From: Desulfobacteraceae bacterium UBA2174
GTDB lineage: Bacteria; Desulfobacterota; Desulfobacteria; Desulfobacterales; UBA2174
Direction: 5' to 3'
NCBI GenBank assembly: GCA_002327445.1
Contig: DCWA01000025.1
Coordinates: forward strand, 1 to 29,425
DNA: 29,425 bases
Below the pieces are notes generated by a model. It ran no database searches. It saw nothing but the letters and a program-made list of their open reading frames with translations, and was not told where the DNA came from. This document shows, piece by piece, positions 22,240-29,425 of the stretch (the first letter of the stretch is position 1; the number at the start of each line of letters is the position of its first letter). The position numbers were made by a program, and so were the translations under genes.

Positions 22240-22952
22240 CGTCCCACCTCCTGCCTCCCCAGGATATCCCGCTCGACGATGTTCTGGAAATCGGACGCGA
22301 AGTTTTGCAGCTCGGTCTCGATCAGCCGGATCTTCTGGGTGAAGTAGTTATAGGCGATAACGGCCGGAATGGCCGTCATCAGACCGGCGGCGGTGGCCAC
22401 AAGCGCCTCGGAGATCCCCGGCGCCACCACCGCCAGGCTTGCCGATCCGCGAAGGCCGATCCCATGAAATGAATTCATGATGCCCCAGACCGTTCCGAAA
22501 AGGCCGATGAAGGGGGTCGTGTTGCCCGTGGTGGCCAGAAACGGAACCATCTGGCCCATGCGCGCCACCTCACTGTTGATGGCCCGGCGTAAGGCCCGGC
22601 GCACGTTGTCCCCGCCCCGGGAGAAATAATTGCCGGCCTTGCGCTGGCCGTCTGTGCCGACACCCTGCTGCTGCACGCGCCGCAACTCGACGTAGGCGAC
22701 CCGGAACACCCGCGCCACCGGGCTGCCCGTCAGCAGTTTGGCCCGGTTGAACGCCTCGGTGAGGTCGGTGCTCTTCCAGAAAAAATCGGAGAACCGGGAC
22801 GATTCCTCGAAAGCCCGGCGCAGGTAACGATACTTCATGATCATGATGGCCCATGAAGAAATCGAAAAGAACAACAGGCTCAGCAATACCAGTTGGACAA
22901 CCAGGCCGGCATTGAGAATCATGTGGATCAGGTCGAGATTCGAAGGCAACAT
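22236..22952 (-). CDS. tolQ: TolQ (MotA/TolQ/ExbB family) channel subunit
   Basis: A 238-residue inner-membrane protein with a first membrane helix near residues 13-36, a cytoplasmic loop, and two C-terminal helices (MVPFLATTGNTTPFIGLFGTVWGIM and ISEALVATAAGLMTAIPAVIAYN) that carry family-conserved residues. First gene of the tol-pal cluster; no ybgC thioesterase precedes it here. A GGAG lies about 9 nt before the ATG. A promoter candidate lies upstream at 23049-23077. Confidence 0.95.
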   Translation of the reverse strand: MLPSNLDLIHMILNAGLVVQLVLLSLLFFSISSWAIMIMKYRYLRRAFEESSRFSDFFWKSTDLTEAFNRAKLLTGSPVARVFRVAYVELRRVQQQGVGTDGQRKAGNYFSRGGDNVRRALRRAINSEVARMGQMVPFLATTGNTTPFIGLFGTVWGIMNSFHGIGLRGSASLAVVAPGISEALVATAAGLMTAIPAVIAYNYFTQKIRLIETELQNFASDFQNIVERDILGRQEVGR

Positions 22953-23048
22953 CCGCGTCTGCTCCGCGCACGGGTCGGGACAACGCCTTCCCGCCCGCCA
23001 CCGTAAGAGGTGAAAGGATACCAGTGCAAAAATTATTTGAAATTTTAT

Positions 23049-23077
23049 AATTTAATGGAAGCCATGAGGGGTGTCAA
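23049..23077 (-). promoter_or_regulatory. Candidate sigma70 promoter for the tol-pal-ruv cluster
   Basis: TTGACA (23072-23077) and TAAATT (23049-23054) on the minus strand are 17 bp apart in an AT-rich patch. The leader to the tolQ ATG would be about 90 nt. Confidence 0.55.
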
Positions 23078-23096
23078 GATGATTCATGGAAAGAAA

Positions 23097-23597
23097 TCAG
23101 ATGGTTCCTGCACAATCCCCGCCGGTTTCCCCTGTAGGCGACGCGTTTTCAGCGCGCCCGGAAGAGGGTGCCGGATGAATCGGGGGGTGCCGGCGTGCCA
23201 GGTAGTGCGCCACGGCGCCATCCAGGGTCCGGCGAAATTCAGGCAGATCCACGGGCTTGGAGATAAATCGGAAGATCCGGCCCCGATCGATCCATTCCTG
23301 CAATTGCCCCCCGGGGACGTCGGCACTGAAAACCACCCTGACCGTATCCGGATGAAGGTGCCGGACCTTTTCCAGCAGGCTCAATCCGTCCATCCCGGGG
23401 AGTTTGATGTCGGCCACCAACACCCCGATCTGCCGCCGGCGAAGGATTTCCAGGGCTTCGTCGGCGCTGCCGGCGGTGAGGACGCCAAAGTCGCTTTTGG
23501 CCAAAAACCGTTTGACAGCCCGGCGCATATCAGGCTCGTCGTCCACAAAAAGGACCGCGATTTCTTCACTGGATGCTTTTTCAGCCGAAATGGTCAT
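23097..23597 (-). CDS. Single-domain response regulator
   Basis: A 166-residue CheY-type receiver. The acidic pocket is Asp19-Asp20-Glu21 (LFVDDEPD), the phosphoacceptor is Asp63 (VADIKLPGMDG), the switch residue is Ser91 (FSADV) and the conserved lysine is Lys114 (ISKPVDLPEF). Beyond about residue 130 the tail is Pro/Ser/Gly-rich and probably disordered; no DNA-binding or enzymatic output domain is present. Its ATG overlaps the stop of the kinase gene as ATGA, so it is very likely the kinase partner. The FRFISKPVDLPEF ending is typical of receivers found with hybrid or HD-GYP systems. Confidence 0.92.
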   Translation of the reverse strand: MTISAEKASSEEIAVLFVDDEPDMRRAVKRFLAKSDFGVLTAGSADEALEILRRRQIGVLVADIKLPGMDGLSLLEKVRHLHPDTVRVVFSADVPGGQLQEWIDRGRIFRFISKPVDLPEFRRTLDGAVAHYLARRHPPIHPAPSSGRAENASPTGETGGDCAGTI

Positions 23598-24568
23598 GAC
23601 CGATTTATTGGAATCCGGGCAGTGAAAACCGTTCCTCCGGAGGCAGGGCAGTCGAACCAGAGGTCCCCCCGGTGGGTGTCGACCACGATGTGGCGGCAGA
23701 GGCTCAACCCCAGTCCGATACCCTTGCCCTGCGAATTTGTCGTGAAATACGGTTCGAAGACGCGCCCGCGGATTTCAGGCGCAATCCCCGGTCCGTCGTC
23801 GGCCACCTGGAGGCACACGCAATTTTCATCGCGCCAGGTACGAACCATGATTTTGCCTTTATCGCTGCGTTGCTGCGTCTCGATGGCCTGAACACCATTG
23901 AGGACGAGATGCAGCAGCACCTGGTGGATCTGTGCGGGGCGGCAGGCAATTTCGGGCACGGCACCAAGGATGGGATGCACTTCGGCGCAGTACCGGTAGG
24001 TGTTGACGGCGACGGCCAGGATATTTTCAACGGCCAGGTTGATGTCGAAGCGCATGAAGTCGTCGACCGGATCGCCGCTGCCGTCGCAGCAAAAGTCGCG
24101 CATGCCGCGGATCATCCGCCCGATCCGGTCGAAACCGCGTTGGGTCTCGGCAAACAGGGCGGGCACGTCATCCAGGATGGCATCGATCTGCAGCTCCGCC
24201 TCCCCTTTTCGAATGCGCTCGATTTCCGCGGCGCAACCTTCCGGGGCATTCTCGCCCCCGATGGCGCCGCGGTACATCCGGACCATTTGCGCCAGGTCCG
24301 TGAACATTTCACGAAGGCTGGCAAAATTGGTCGCCAGGCAGTTGACGGGGTTGCTCAATTCATGAACCACACCGGCGGCCAGCCGGCCGATCAGGGCCGA
24401 CTCTTCCTGCGACATCACCCTGGCGTGCATCCTCTCGATGTCTCGGATGCACTCCCGGAGGCGCTGGTCCTGATTTTCGTCGCCCCGGCCCAGTTCGGTC
24501 CCGCTGCTTGCCCGGAATGAGATGGTGCGCTGGGCGAAATCTTGCGTCAGCCGCTTGTCGTTGGGCAT
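23594..24568 (-). CDS. Soluble sensor histidine kinase
   Basis: A 324-residue kinase with no membrane segment. A short N-terminal helical region (about 30-60) leads into the dimerisation domain with phosphoacceptor His69 in GRLAAGVVHELSNPVN. The catalytic domain has an N-box QIHQVLLHLVLNGVQAI, a G1 box DDGPGIAPEIRG, an F box FEPYFTT and a G2 box GKGIGLGLSLC. The long insertion between the H-box and N-box (about 90-190) is helical. No sensory domain is seen, so the input probably comes from another protein, possibly the receiver-like protein encoded upstream. The start lacks a strong Shine-Dalgarno. Confidence 0.93.
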   Translation of the reverse strand: MPNDKRLTQDFAQRTISFRASSGTELGRGDENQDQRLRECIRDIERMHARVMSQEESALIGRLAAGVVHELSNPVNCLATNFASLREMFTDLAQMVRMYRGAIGGENAPEGCAAEIERIRKGEAELQIDAILDDVPALFAETQRGFDRIGRMIRGMRDFCCDGSGDPVDDFMRFDINLAVENILAVAVNTYRYCAEVHPILGAVPEIACRPAQIHQVLLHLVLNGVQAIETQQRSDKGKIMVRTWRDENCVCLQVADDGPGIAPEIRGRVFEPYFTTNSQGKGIGLGLSLCRHIVVDTHRGDLWFDCPASGGTVFTARIPINRS

Positions 24569-24708
24569 TGCATCGATCCATCAGGCACAAGAAAACCTTC
24601 TGCCCCCATTCATCCTGCATCATCGACGCGCTTCAGGACCAGCTCGCGCAGCAACAAAGTTTCTCCGCGCCGCCCTGAACGGAATAAAAACAATATAGAA
24701 TCAGGATG

Positions 24709-24724
24709 TTAAGTCAGCACTTAA
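24709..24724. promoter_or_regulatory. Inverted repeat TTAAGT-N4-ACTTAA
   Basis: A perfect 6-bp inverted repeat with a 4-bp spacer lies in the 298-bp gap between the kinase gene and the receiver-like gene. The gap is AT-rich from 24680 on. A regulator site is possible; nothing else is recognised there. Confidence 0.35.
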
Positions 24725-24866
24725 AACAACCTTCAATTTTATGCCACCGCATTGACCAAATTAAGTATTATAAAAAAGGAGGGTTCAGGCGTCAAGAAGG
24801 AATCGTCAGGCTTTTCTTCGAGGGGCTAGGATCGAAATTATTATCCATTAAATCAGTATATTAAGT

Positions 24867-25256
24867 TTAGGGCGGCAGGAGGTCCAGGACCATCCTTCCC
24901 TGGCTGGCAAAGGCGACGTGGCTGCCCAAAAAGGCCAGCCCGGTCGATCGCAGCCGGATTTCGGCCCTCGGATCCATGTGGGCGATGATGCAGATGGTGG
25001 ATGACGGGCGGAACTTTGCCTTGGCCGCCAGCAGCAGCGAATAATCGATGCCGCCTGGAAACGTGCCGGTAACCAACAAGAGCGCGACCGGTGCGGATGC
25101 GGGGCATTCGCAAAAGGCTTCTTTGGTCTCAATGGTTTGGCATTCTTCGAAAAACGAGCCGAGCAGGCCCCGCAGCGGATCGATGGCGGCGCCCCGGCCC
25201 AGAATGACGCATCGAGATGATGTACTGCCGGAAAAATCCCATTTCACCTTCGGCAT
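24867..25256 (-). CDS. Hypothetical protein, receiver-like (phosphoacceptor missing)
   Basis: A 129-residue protein with AAAGGAG 7 nt before the ATG, so it is probably real. I do not recognise a named family. The order of hydrophobic strands and helices follows a response-regulator receiver: CVILGRGAA, PLRGLLGSFF, VALLLVTGTFPGGIDYSLLLAAKAKF, TICIIAHMDPRAEIRL and GLAFLGSHVAF. The position of the phosphoacceptor Asp is occupied by the VTG of LLLVTGTFPGG, and no acidic pair is seen at the N-terminus, so it would be a pseudo-receiver that cannot be phosphorylated. It lies upstream of the kinase-regulator pair on the same strand, which supports a signalling role. This is an inference from pattern only. 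Confidence 0.55.
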   Translation of the reverse strand: MPKVKWDFSGSTSSRCVILGRGAAIDPLRGLLGSFFEECQTIETKEAFCECPASAPVALLLVTGTFPGGIDYSLLLAAKAKFRPSSTICIIAHMDPRAEIRLRSTGLAFLGSHVAFASQGRMVLDLLPP

Positions 25257-25730
25257 TCGCCATCTCCTTTGGCCTTGCAGAAAAATTCTCCAGGCGACGG
25301 GCGAAAGGATAGCAAATACTATACCGAAATATCTTGATCTTTCCTGTGAAATTGCGCTCCCCGGCGCGCGTCTCCAAATGTCTCCCTCCGGTTACAAATT
25401 CCCATTGAAATACGGACACATTGCCGTAACGGCGCCATCGCGCAATGCCCGTGGAAATGCGAATTCAAGCAAGCAAAATACTATCATTCTGATAGATTTA
25501 AATCAGAAACTCTCTCAATTCTTTCTCATTTTGACATAAATTAGATTGTCCAACTCCCTTCATTCAAAGGCGCCGAACTTATTTCCAATCCTTGTTGGTA
25601 TGTTAAAAATTCTCATGATTTCAGATTGTTTGAAGCAGATTTCAAGTCCCCGAAAACATAAAAATTCAAGGCATCCAAATTATGGCGCGCTATTTGCTTA
25701 TGGCACTCTCTTTTTAAAAACTGACCTGTT
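25257..25730. other. Gene-poor AT-rich segment left of the IS
   Basis: About 470 bases without a convincing gene. Base composition drops well below that of the rest of the window after 25400. Short open frames (for example 25546-25752 on plus) have no ribosome binding site and no family features. A loose inverted repeat around CTGATagatttaaATCAG lies at about 25490-25508. The segment ends at the left terminal repeat of the insertion sequence. Confidence 0.6.
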
Positions 25731-25944
25731 TCCGTGGCACAAAATCTGCTGACAGATGTCAGTAGATGTTTTTAACGTTCTTTGACAACTTCCATCGGCT
25801 TTTCGCTCGGTTTTTCAAGCCGAAAAGCAGGACCGAGATCCCGATTTCATTGCATCTGCAAATAGCAGCACGGAAAAGACAACACTTTACCACTCCGGCA
25901 ACATCGGCCGGTAAAACCTTGTCTGTTCTCCGGGCTGATATCGG

Positions 25945-27312
25945 CTATGCGGTAGCCCCGCGCAGCCGGGTATCGATCAAACGCCAAAGCTCGGCAAACG
26001 GGTTCAGGCAACCGAATCCGATGTACCACTGCCGGCCACGGTAAATCAGCCGGCCGGCCATGTACATCAGGTCTTGAATGACCGTCCGGATCCGACGGCG
26101 CTCGACGTGCTTCGAGGAACGGCTTCCGGGCAGATTGATCCCTCTTCGGCGAGCTTCTTCAAGACTCTGCCGACCGATGATGCGCAATGCATTGTAGGCG
26201 ACCATCGCCAAATGCAGCACCAGGCTGTTGCTGGCAAACCGTCCGCTTGGCAACCGTTCGATATCCATGTCGGTTTTCAGTTCGCTGTGGTACTGCTCGC
26301 TGGTGCCATGATCATGATACAACTTGATGACTTCCCGCGCCGGCATATCCACCAGGGAGCACCAGTAGGTTTGCACCTCGATATCCGGAAACACCAGTTG
26401 CCGACCTTTTTTGTCGATGGTGCGCTCGATCACCTTGAAAACGATCGGATACGGCAATGGCTGTCCGTTGACTCCAACGCCGGTCTTGCCGATCCAAACG
26501 CGCTTTCCCTTGCGAGCCGGCACGCAATCGCCGCAACGGCGGGCCAAATCCAGCCAAGCCATCGGCGACTCCCGGCGCAGGTTGCGCTTGATGATGAAAT
26601 GAACATTGTCGCGCTGCACATCGGCAAAGTTGTCCTGACTGTTGTTTCCCGAATCCAGGCGCATCAGCACCGGCGCCGGGGTGATCTGGCGCACATAGCC
26701 GATGGTTTGAGCGATAAACTCCGGTGTCCCGTTTTGACAATGCTGGCTGCCGATGCGCAATTGGAGGTTGGCCAGATACCCTTCGGCCCCCAAGTAGGCG
26801 AAAATCGGGGCATAGCCGTCGCAGCCTTTGTAGGTGCGCGAAACCCCCTCTTTTTGAGTTTTTGAGGTGTCAAAGGGGCTTGCATCAATATCCAATGGTA
26901 AAAACGGTCCGCAACTGGTTTCGATGGACGTCAATGCGGGAGCTGCCGTCTTGACCAGGTTGGCCGATTCCTCGGCTAAAATCGTCTCGACGCTGTGGCC
27001 GAGCAGATCGATTCGCTGGCGCAATGCGACTGCCGACGGGCACCCGGAAAGACCCAAAGCCAACTTGAAAAAGTCCGCCTTCGGACGAAACAGTTCGATG
27101 GCATCGTAGTCGGGCTTTGCAATGCTGAGAAGAGCAATCATTGAAAACAGGACATCGCTATGGGAAAATTGCCGTTGCTCAAAGCGTAGCCCACCGAAAT
27201 TGTCCAGCCTGCTTTTGAGGTCGGTTTTTTGCAAAAGCGTTCCGATATGGACGATACCGCTATGGCTGGCCAACCGATCGATGGTGTCCTTGATGCGAAT
27301 GACAGGGCGCAT
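25945..27312 (-). CDS. IS1380-family-like DDE transposase
   Basis: A 455-residue transposase, uninterrupted. The likely catalytic residues are in LPLDIDASPFDTSKT, VLMRLDSGNNSQDN and the late HSELKTDMDIERLPSGRFASN block with the following HLAMVAYNALRIIG helix; this D-D-E layout and the wording of the last block are typical of IS1380-type DDE_Tnp_1 enzymes. I use the ATG at 27312, preceded by AAAGG, instead of the GTG at 27321 that overlaps that ribosome binding site. The gene is complete and could be active. Confidence 0.85.
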   Translation of the reverse strand: MRPVIRIKDTIDRLASHSGIVHIGTLLQKTDLKSRLDNFGGLRFEQRQFSHSDVLFSMIALLSIAKPDYDAIELFRPKADFFKLALGLSGCPSAVALRQRIDLLGHSVETILAEESANLVKTAAPALTSIETSCGPFLPLDIDASPFDTSKTQKEGVSRTYKGCDGYAPIFAYLGAEGYLANLQLRIGSQHCQNGTPEFIAQTIGYVRQITPAPVLMRLDSGNNSQDNFADVQRDNVHFIIKRNLRRESPMAWLDLARRCGDCVPARKGKRVWIGKTGVGVNGQPLPYPIVFKVIERTIDKKGRQLVFPDIEVQTYWCSLVDMPAREVIKLYHDHGTSEQYHSELKTDMDIERLPSGRFASNSLVLHLAMVAYNALRIIGRQSLEEARRRGINLPGSRSSKHVERRRIRTVIQDLMYMAGRLIYRGRQWYIGFGCLNPFAELWRLIDTRLRGATA

Positions 27313-27348
27313 GGCTTTCACCTTTCGAGTGAGTCGTTTTTATGCGCC

Positions 27349-27377
27349 TGTATACAATATTTAGCGATATATTTCAA
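27349..27377 (-). promoter_or_regulatory. Candidate transposase promoter
   Basis: TTGAAA (27372-27377) and TATACA (27349-27354) are 17 bp apart on the minus strand, just inside the right end of the IS. Confidence 0.5.
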
Positions 27378-27463
27378 TATGTTATGTTCTATTTTAGCAG
27401 GTTTTGTGCCACGGATTAAGGACTGACTTAAAATTCCAACAGACCAGATCTGGAATATCGCTG

Positions 27464-27724
27464 ATGAAAGGTATTGGATTGGCTCTTGAGCAGATGGAAA
27501 AGGAAGCGGCGGCAGCGATTCAGGCCGGTACCCTGATGACTCTGATGCTTCCGAGGCGACGGCGCAACATGCCGCGAAAGTTTCCCCAGGGCGAACTGCT
27601 TTGCAAAAACAGCGACGGCTGGAATGTGTACACTTCCGATCCGGTCAAGGTCATGGCATGGCTGTCTGCCAACGGCTTGACGGATGGCCCGCCCCCATCG
27701 ATGCAAGCGGAAAACAACAACTAG
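27464..27724 (+). CDS. Small hypothetical protein next to the IS
   Basis: An 86-residue protein I do not recognise. It has an N-terminal Ala/Glu-rich helix, a basic RRRRNMPRK stretch near residue 32, and a compact block GELLCKNSDGWNVYTSDPVKVMAWLSANGL that looks like a small folded domain. It begins 49 bases outside the right IS end. The ribosome binding site is poor. The frame continues upstream into the IS terminal repeat, but that part is unlikely to be coding. It may be a genuine short gene or the surviving tail of a gene broken by the IS. Confidence 0.42.
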   Translation: MKGIGLALEQMEKEAAAAIQAGTLMTLMLPRRRRNMPRKFPQGELLCKNSDGWNVYTSDPVKVMAWLSANGLTDGPPPSMQAENNN

Positions 27725-28224
27725 CGTCGAACCCTCTCGCCGGCATAGGTTGGAGAAACCAAAAGTCGAGGCCAGTACCCCTGGATTCTCCCTCGACAGC
27801 GAGTAGGTTGAAATACATCAAGATCAACTCAAAACGATCAGATTGCTCTTTTTCCCCACGACCTTATCACCGAGGCGGCCGGTCTGGTCATCGCCGAGGC
27901 GCGGCACCGCCGGTCCAGGCTGTTCGAAGTGGTCGACTTCGCCTTCAGTCGGCAGCGTCCGGCGGCCACCCCTGGCATATCGTCTATCAGTTCATGATGG
28001 CTTTCCGGATACGCGGGAAGCGTGGGGCGCGGGTGGGTAGGGGTTGCTGCACCATCTCGGCGGTCGATAGTTGCCTTGATTGAGAAAAAGCCAAAAAATG
28101 CCTATGTCCTTGTCTTCAGGTCCAAACCCGTTTTGCCGTCAACGGGGCCTTTATGAAAGGATTCTATCCGGAGCGCCTCGATGGCCCAATGCCGTGAAGG
28201 ACCGGTGTGCCTGAGAGGGGGCAA
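27725..28224. other. 500-base segment without a clear gene
   Basis: GC content and codon-like texture rise between 27850 and 28030. One frame there reads HDLITEAAGLVIAEARHRRSR followed by LFEVVDFAFSRQRPA before a stop at about 28000, and a neighbouring frame continues with HPWHIVYQFMMAFRI. This may be a frameshifted remnant of a former gene; no family is recognised. A CCCGTT-N8-AACGGG hairpin lies near 28127-28146, without a T-run. Confidence 0.4.
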
Positions 28225-29425
28225 ATGTTTTCCTCCGAAAGGGAAACGGGTTCGATGACGGCCAGCCAGTTGGACAGCAAACCCGGGAAGGACAGTCCCG
28301 GGAGCCCGGATCATCGCCTCGCCCGTTGGTTGACGGTCACGGCGGTCATCTGGGTTCTGCTCATCACCGCCTCCTTCGGGTGGAATTGGATTCAGACGGA
28401 AAAGTCGTTCCTGTCCCTGGCCGAATTCGAGCTGCGGACAGTCCTGGAAACCGATTCCGCCTATCAGCACTGGGTCGCCGAGCAGGGCGGGGTCTACGTG
28501 CGCCCCACGAAAAAGGTCCTGCCCAATCCCCATTTGAAGAACCTGCCGGAACGCGACCTCACCACCGCTTCCGGTATCCGCCTCACCCTGATCAATCCGG
28601 CCTACCTGACACGCCTGGTACAGGCGCAGAAGCGGCCGCCCCACGGCCTGAAAATCCATGTCACCAGCCTTCATCCGCTGCGGCCCGAAAACGCCCCGGA
28701 TGCCTGGGAGCGCGCCGCGCTTCGCCTGATCGAAAACGGAGCCCGGGAAGTGCTGACCGTGGATCCTCGGAGCGACAACCGCCACCTGCGCCTCATGCGA
28801 CCGCTGGGCGCCGAAAACGACTGCCTCAAGTGTCACGCGGCCCAAGGGACCAAGGCGGGCGACCTCCGGGGCGGCATCAGCGTTTCCATCCCCCTGGACA
28901 ACTACATGGCCGAACTGTCCAACCATCGTTTCCGATTGGCGTGGGCTCACGGCGCCATCGGCATCCTGGGGTTGGTCGGCTTGCTTGCCGGCGGATACCG
29001 CCTGCGGCTTTCGTCGGAAAGGCTGAGGCGCAGCGAAAAACAGTTCCGGGCCCTGTTTGTTCAGTCGCCGATGTCGATCCGTATTTACGACGCGCAAACC
29101 GGTGACATCCTCGACGCCAATCCCTCGGCCTGCACCGCCTACGGCGTTTCGTCCCTGGACATGCTCAAGACCGTCGACTTGTGGATGGATCCCCCCTATT
29201 CCTTCGAAGATGCGATGAGCTGGATCCGGAAGGCCGCCTCGGAAGGCCCGCAACGGTTTCAATGGCTCAGCCGCAAGGCAAGTGGAGAGCTGTTCTGGGA
29301 GGAGCTGTACATGAGCCCGATGATCATCGACGGACGGCAGCAAATCATCGCCGTCGGCCTGGATATCACCAACCGCAAGCGGGCGGGGATCACGATTTTA
29401 CGCCAGGCCCTGGCCATTGAGGCCG
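28225..29425 (+). CDS. DUF3365-like heme-binding membrane sensor with PAS domain (partial)
   Basis: The frame is open to the window edge (400 residues seen), so the C-terminus is missing. Residues 35-53 form a first membrane helix, followed by a periplasmic domain with CLKCH (200-204), a c-type heme attachment motif at the position expected for the DUF3365/Tll0287-like domain (GIRLTLINP and DLRGGISVSIPL are typical neighbours). A second membrane helix covers about 238-258, then a short coiled stretch and a PAS domain from about 271 (QFRALFVQSPMSIRIYDAQTGDILDANPSA) to the end of its C-terminal cap near 385. It probably senses redox state or a gas and passes the signal to a kinase or cyclase domain beyond the window. 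GAGAGGGGG precedes the ATG at 28225. Confidence 0.85.
   Translation, partial: MFSSERETGSMTASQLDSKPGKDSPGSPDHRLARWLTVTAVIWVLLITASFGWNWIQTEKSFLSLAEFELRTVLETDSAYQHWVAEQGGVYVRPTKKVLPNPHLKNLPERDLTTASGIRLTLINPAYLTRLVQAQKRPPHGLKIHVTSLHPLRPENAPDAWERAALRLIENGAREVLTVDPRSDNRHLRLMRPLGAENDCLKCHAAQGTKAGDLRGGISVSIPLDNYMAELSNHRFRLAWAHGAIGILGLVGLLAGGYRLRLSSERLRRSEKQFRALFVQSPMSIRIYDAQTGDILDANPSACTAYGVSSLDMLKTVDLWMDPPYSFEDAMSWIRKAASEGPQRFQWLSRKASGELFWEELYMSPMIIDGRQQIIAVGLDITNRKRAGITILRQALAIEA

Larger units (their letters stand above)
25731..27415 (-). mobile_element. IS1380-like insertion sequence
   Basis: The element is 1685 bp long. Terminal inverted repeats TCCGTGGCACAAAATCTGCT (25731-25750) and, on the opposite strand, TCCGTGGCACAAAACCTGCT (27396-27415) match at 19 of 20 positions. 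It contains one intact transposase gene with its own promoter. The flanks (CTGTT on the left, TTAAG on the right) show no obvious target-site duplication, which could mean rearrangement since insertion or that the exact ends differ by a base or two. Confidence 0.85.

Noticed and set aside
25700..25716. Possible sigma54 promoter TGGCAC-N5
   Set aside because: The -12 element lacks the GC (TTTTT follows) and no gene lies suitably downstream.
25546..25752. 68-codon plus-strand frame left of the IS
   Set aside because: No ribosome binding site, AT-rich random-like composition, and it overlaps the IS terminal repeat.
28102..29343. 413-codon minus-strand frame
   Set aside because: It is antisense to the heme-PAS sensor, whose motifs (CxxCH, PAS) are clear on the plus strand.

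Overview
This is a GC-rich chromosomal window from a Gram-negative bacterium, most plausibly a sulfate-reducing deltaproteobacterium (Desulfobacterota, Desulfosarcina-like). That placement is an inference from general protein character, a c-type-heme DUF3365-like sensor, simple-repeat intergenic arrays and an IS1380-type element. Most genes lie on the minus strand.

Right to left in transcription order: (a) 28225-29425 (+) starts a membrane sensor with a heme-binding CxxCH motif and a PAS domain, cut by the window edge. (b) 25731-27415 is an IS1380-like insertion sequence with 20-bp terminal inverted repeats, flanked by gene-poor, AT-richer DNA. (c) 23097-25256 (-) holds a receiver-like orphan protein, a soluble histidine kinase and a single-domain response regulator. 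(d) 15560-22952 (-) is a complete tolQ-tolR-tolA-tolB-pal-cpoB cluster running straight into ruvC-ruvA-ruvB, so envelope and Holliday-junction genes share one transcription direction with three ATGA stop/start overlaps. (e) 14187-15559 contains two tandem copies of a 550-bp repeat; each copy carries two oppositely oriented ~175-nt modules that fold into the same stem-loop with compensatory base changes. A fifth module lies inverted at the left window edge (1-285). (f) 12472-13527 holds rplM-rpsI (-) with a strong promoter and terminator, divergent from a CYTH-domain gene (+). (g) 11123-12325 (+) is an M24-family peptidase homologue.

(h) 3881-10939 (-) encodes a YejABEF-type peptide ABC importer: yejB, yejE, yejA and two separate ATPases replacing the fused YejF. 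A four-helix-bundle (23S-IVS-type) gene is inserted between the ATPase genes, flanked by 9-bp simple repeats. (i) 340-3749 (-) holds pgm and glpD behind a good sigma70 promoter. Their 190-nt intercistronic spacer is a 9-bp G-rich array with G-quadruplex potential on the transcript strand.

The core genes are ordinary housekeeping functions. The unusual content is non-coding: the covarying stem-loop repeat family, several 7- and 9-bp arrays inside transcription units, and two intrinsic terminators placed directly before start codons (yejB, cpoB), which look like leader attenuators. No rRNA, tRNA or CRISPR array was seen.
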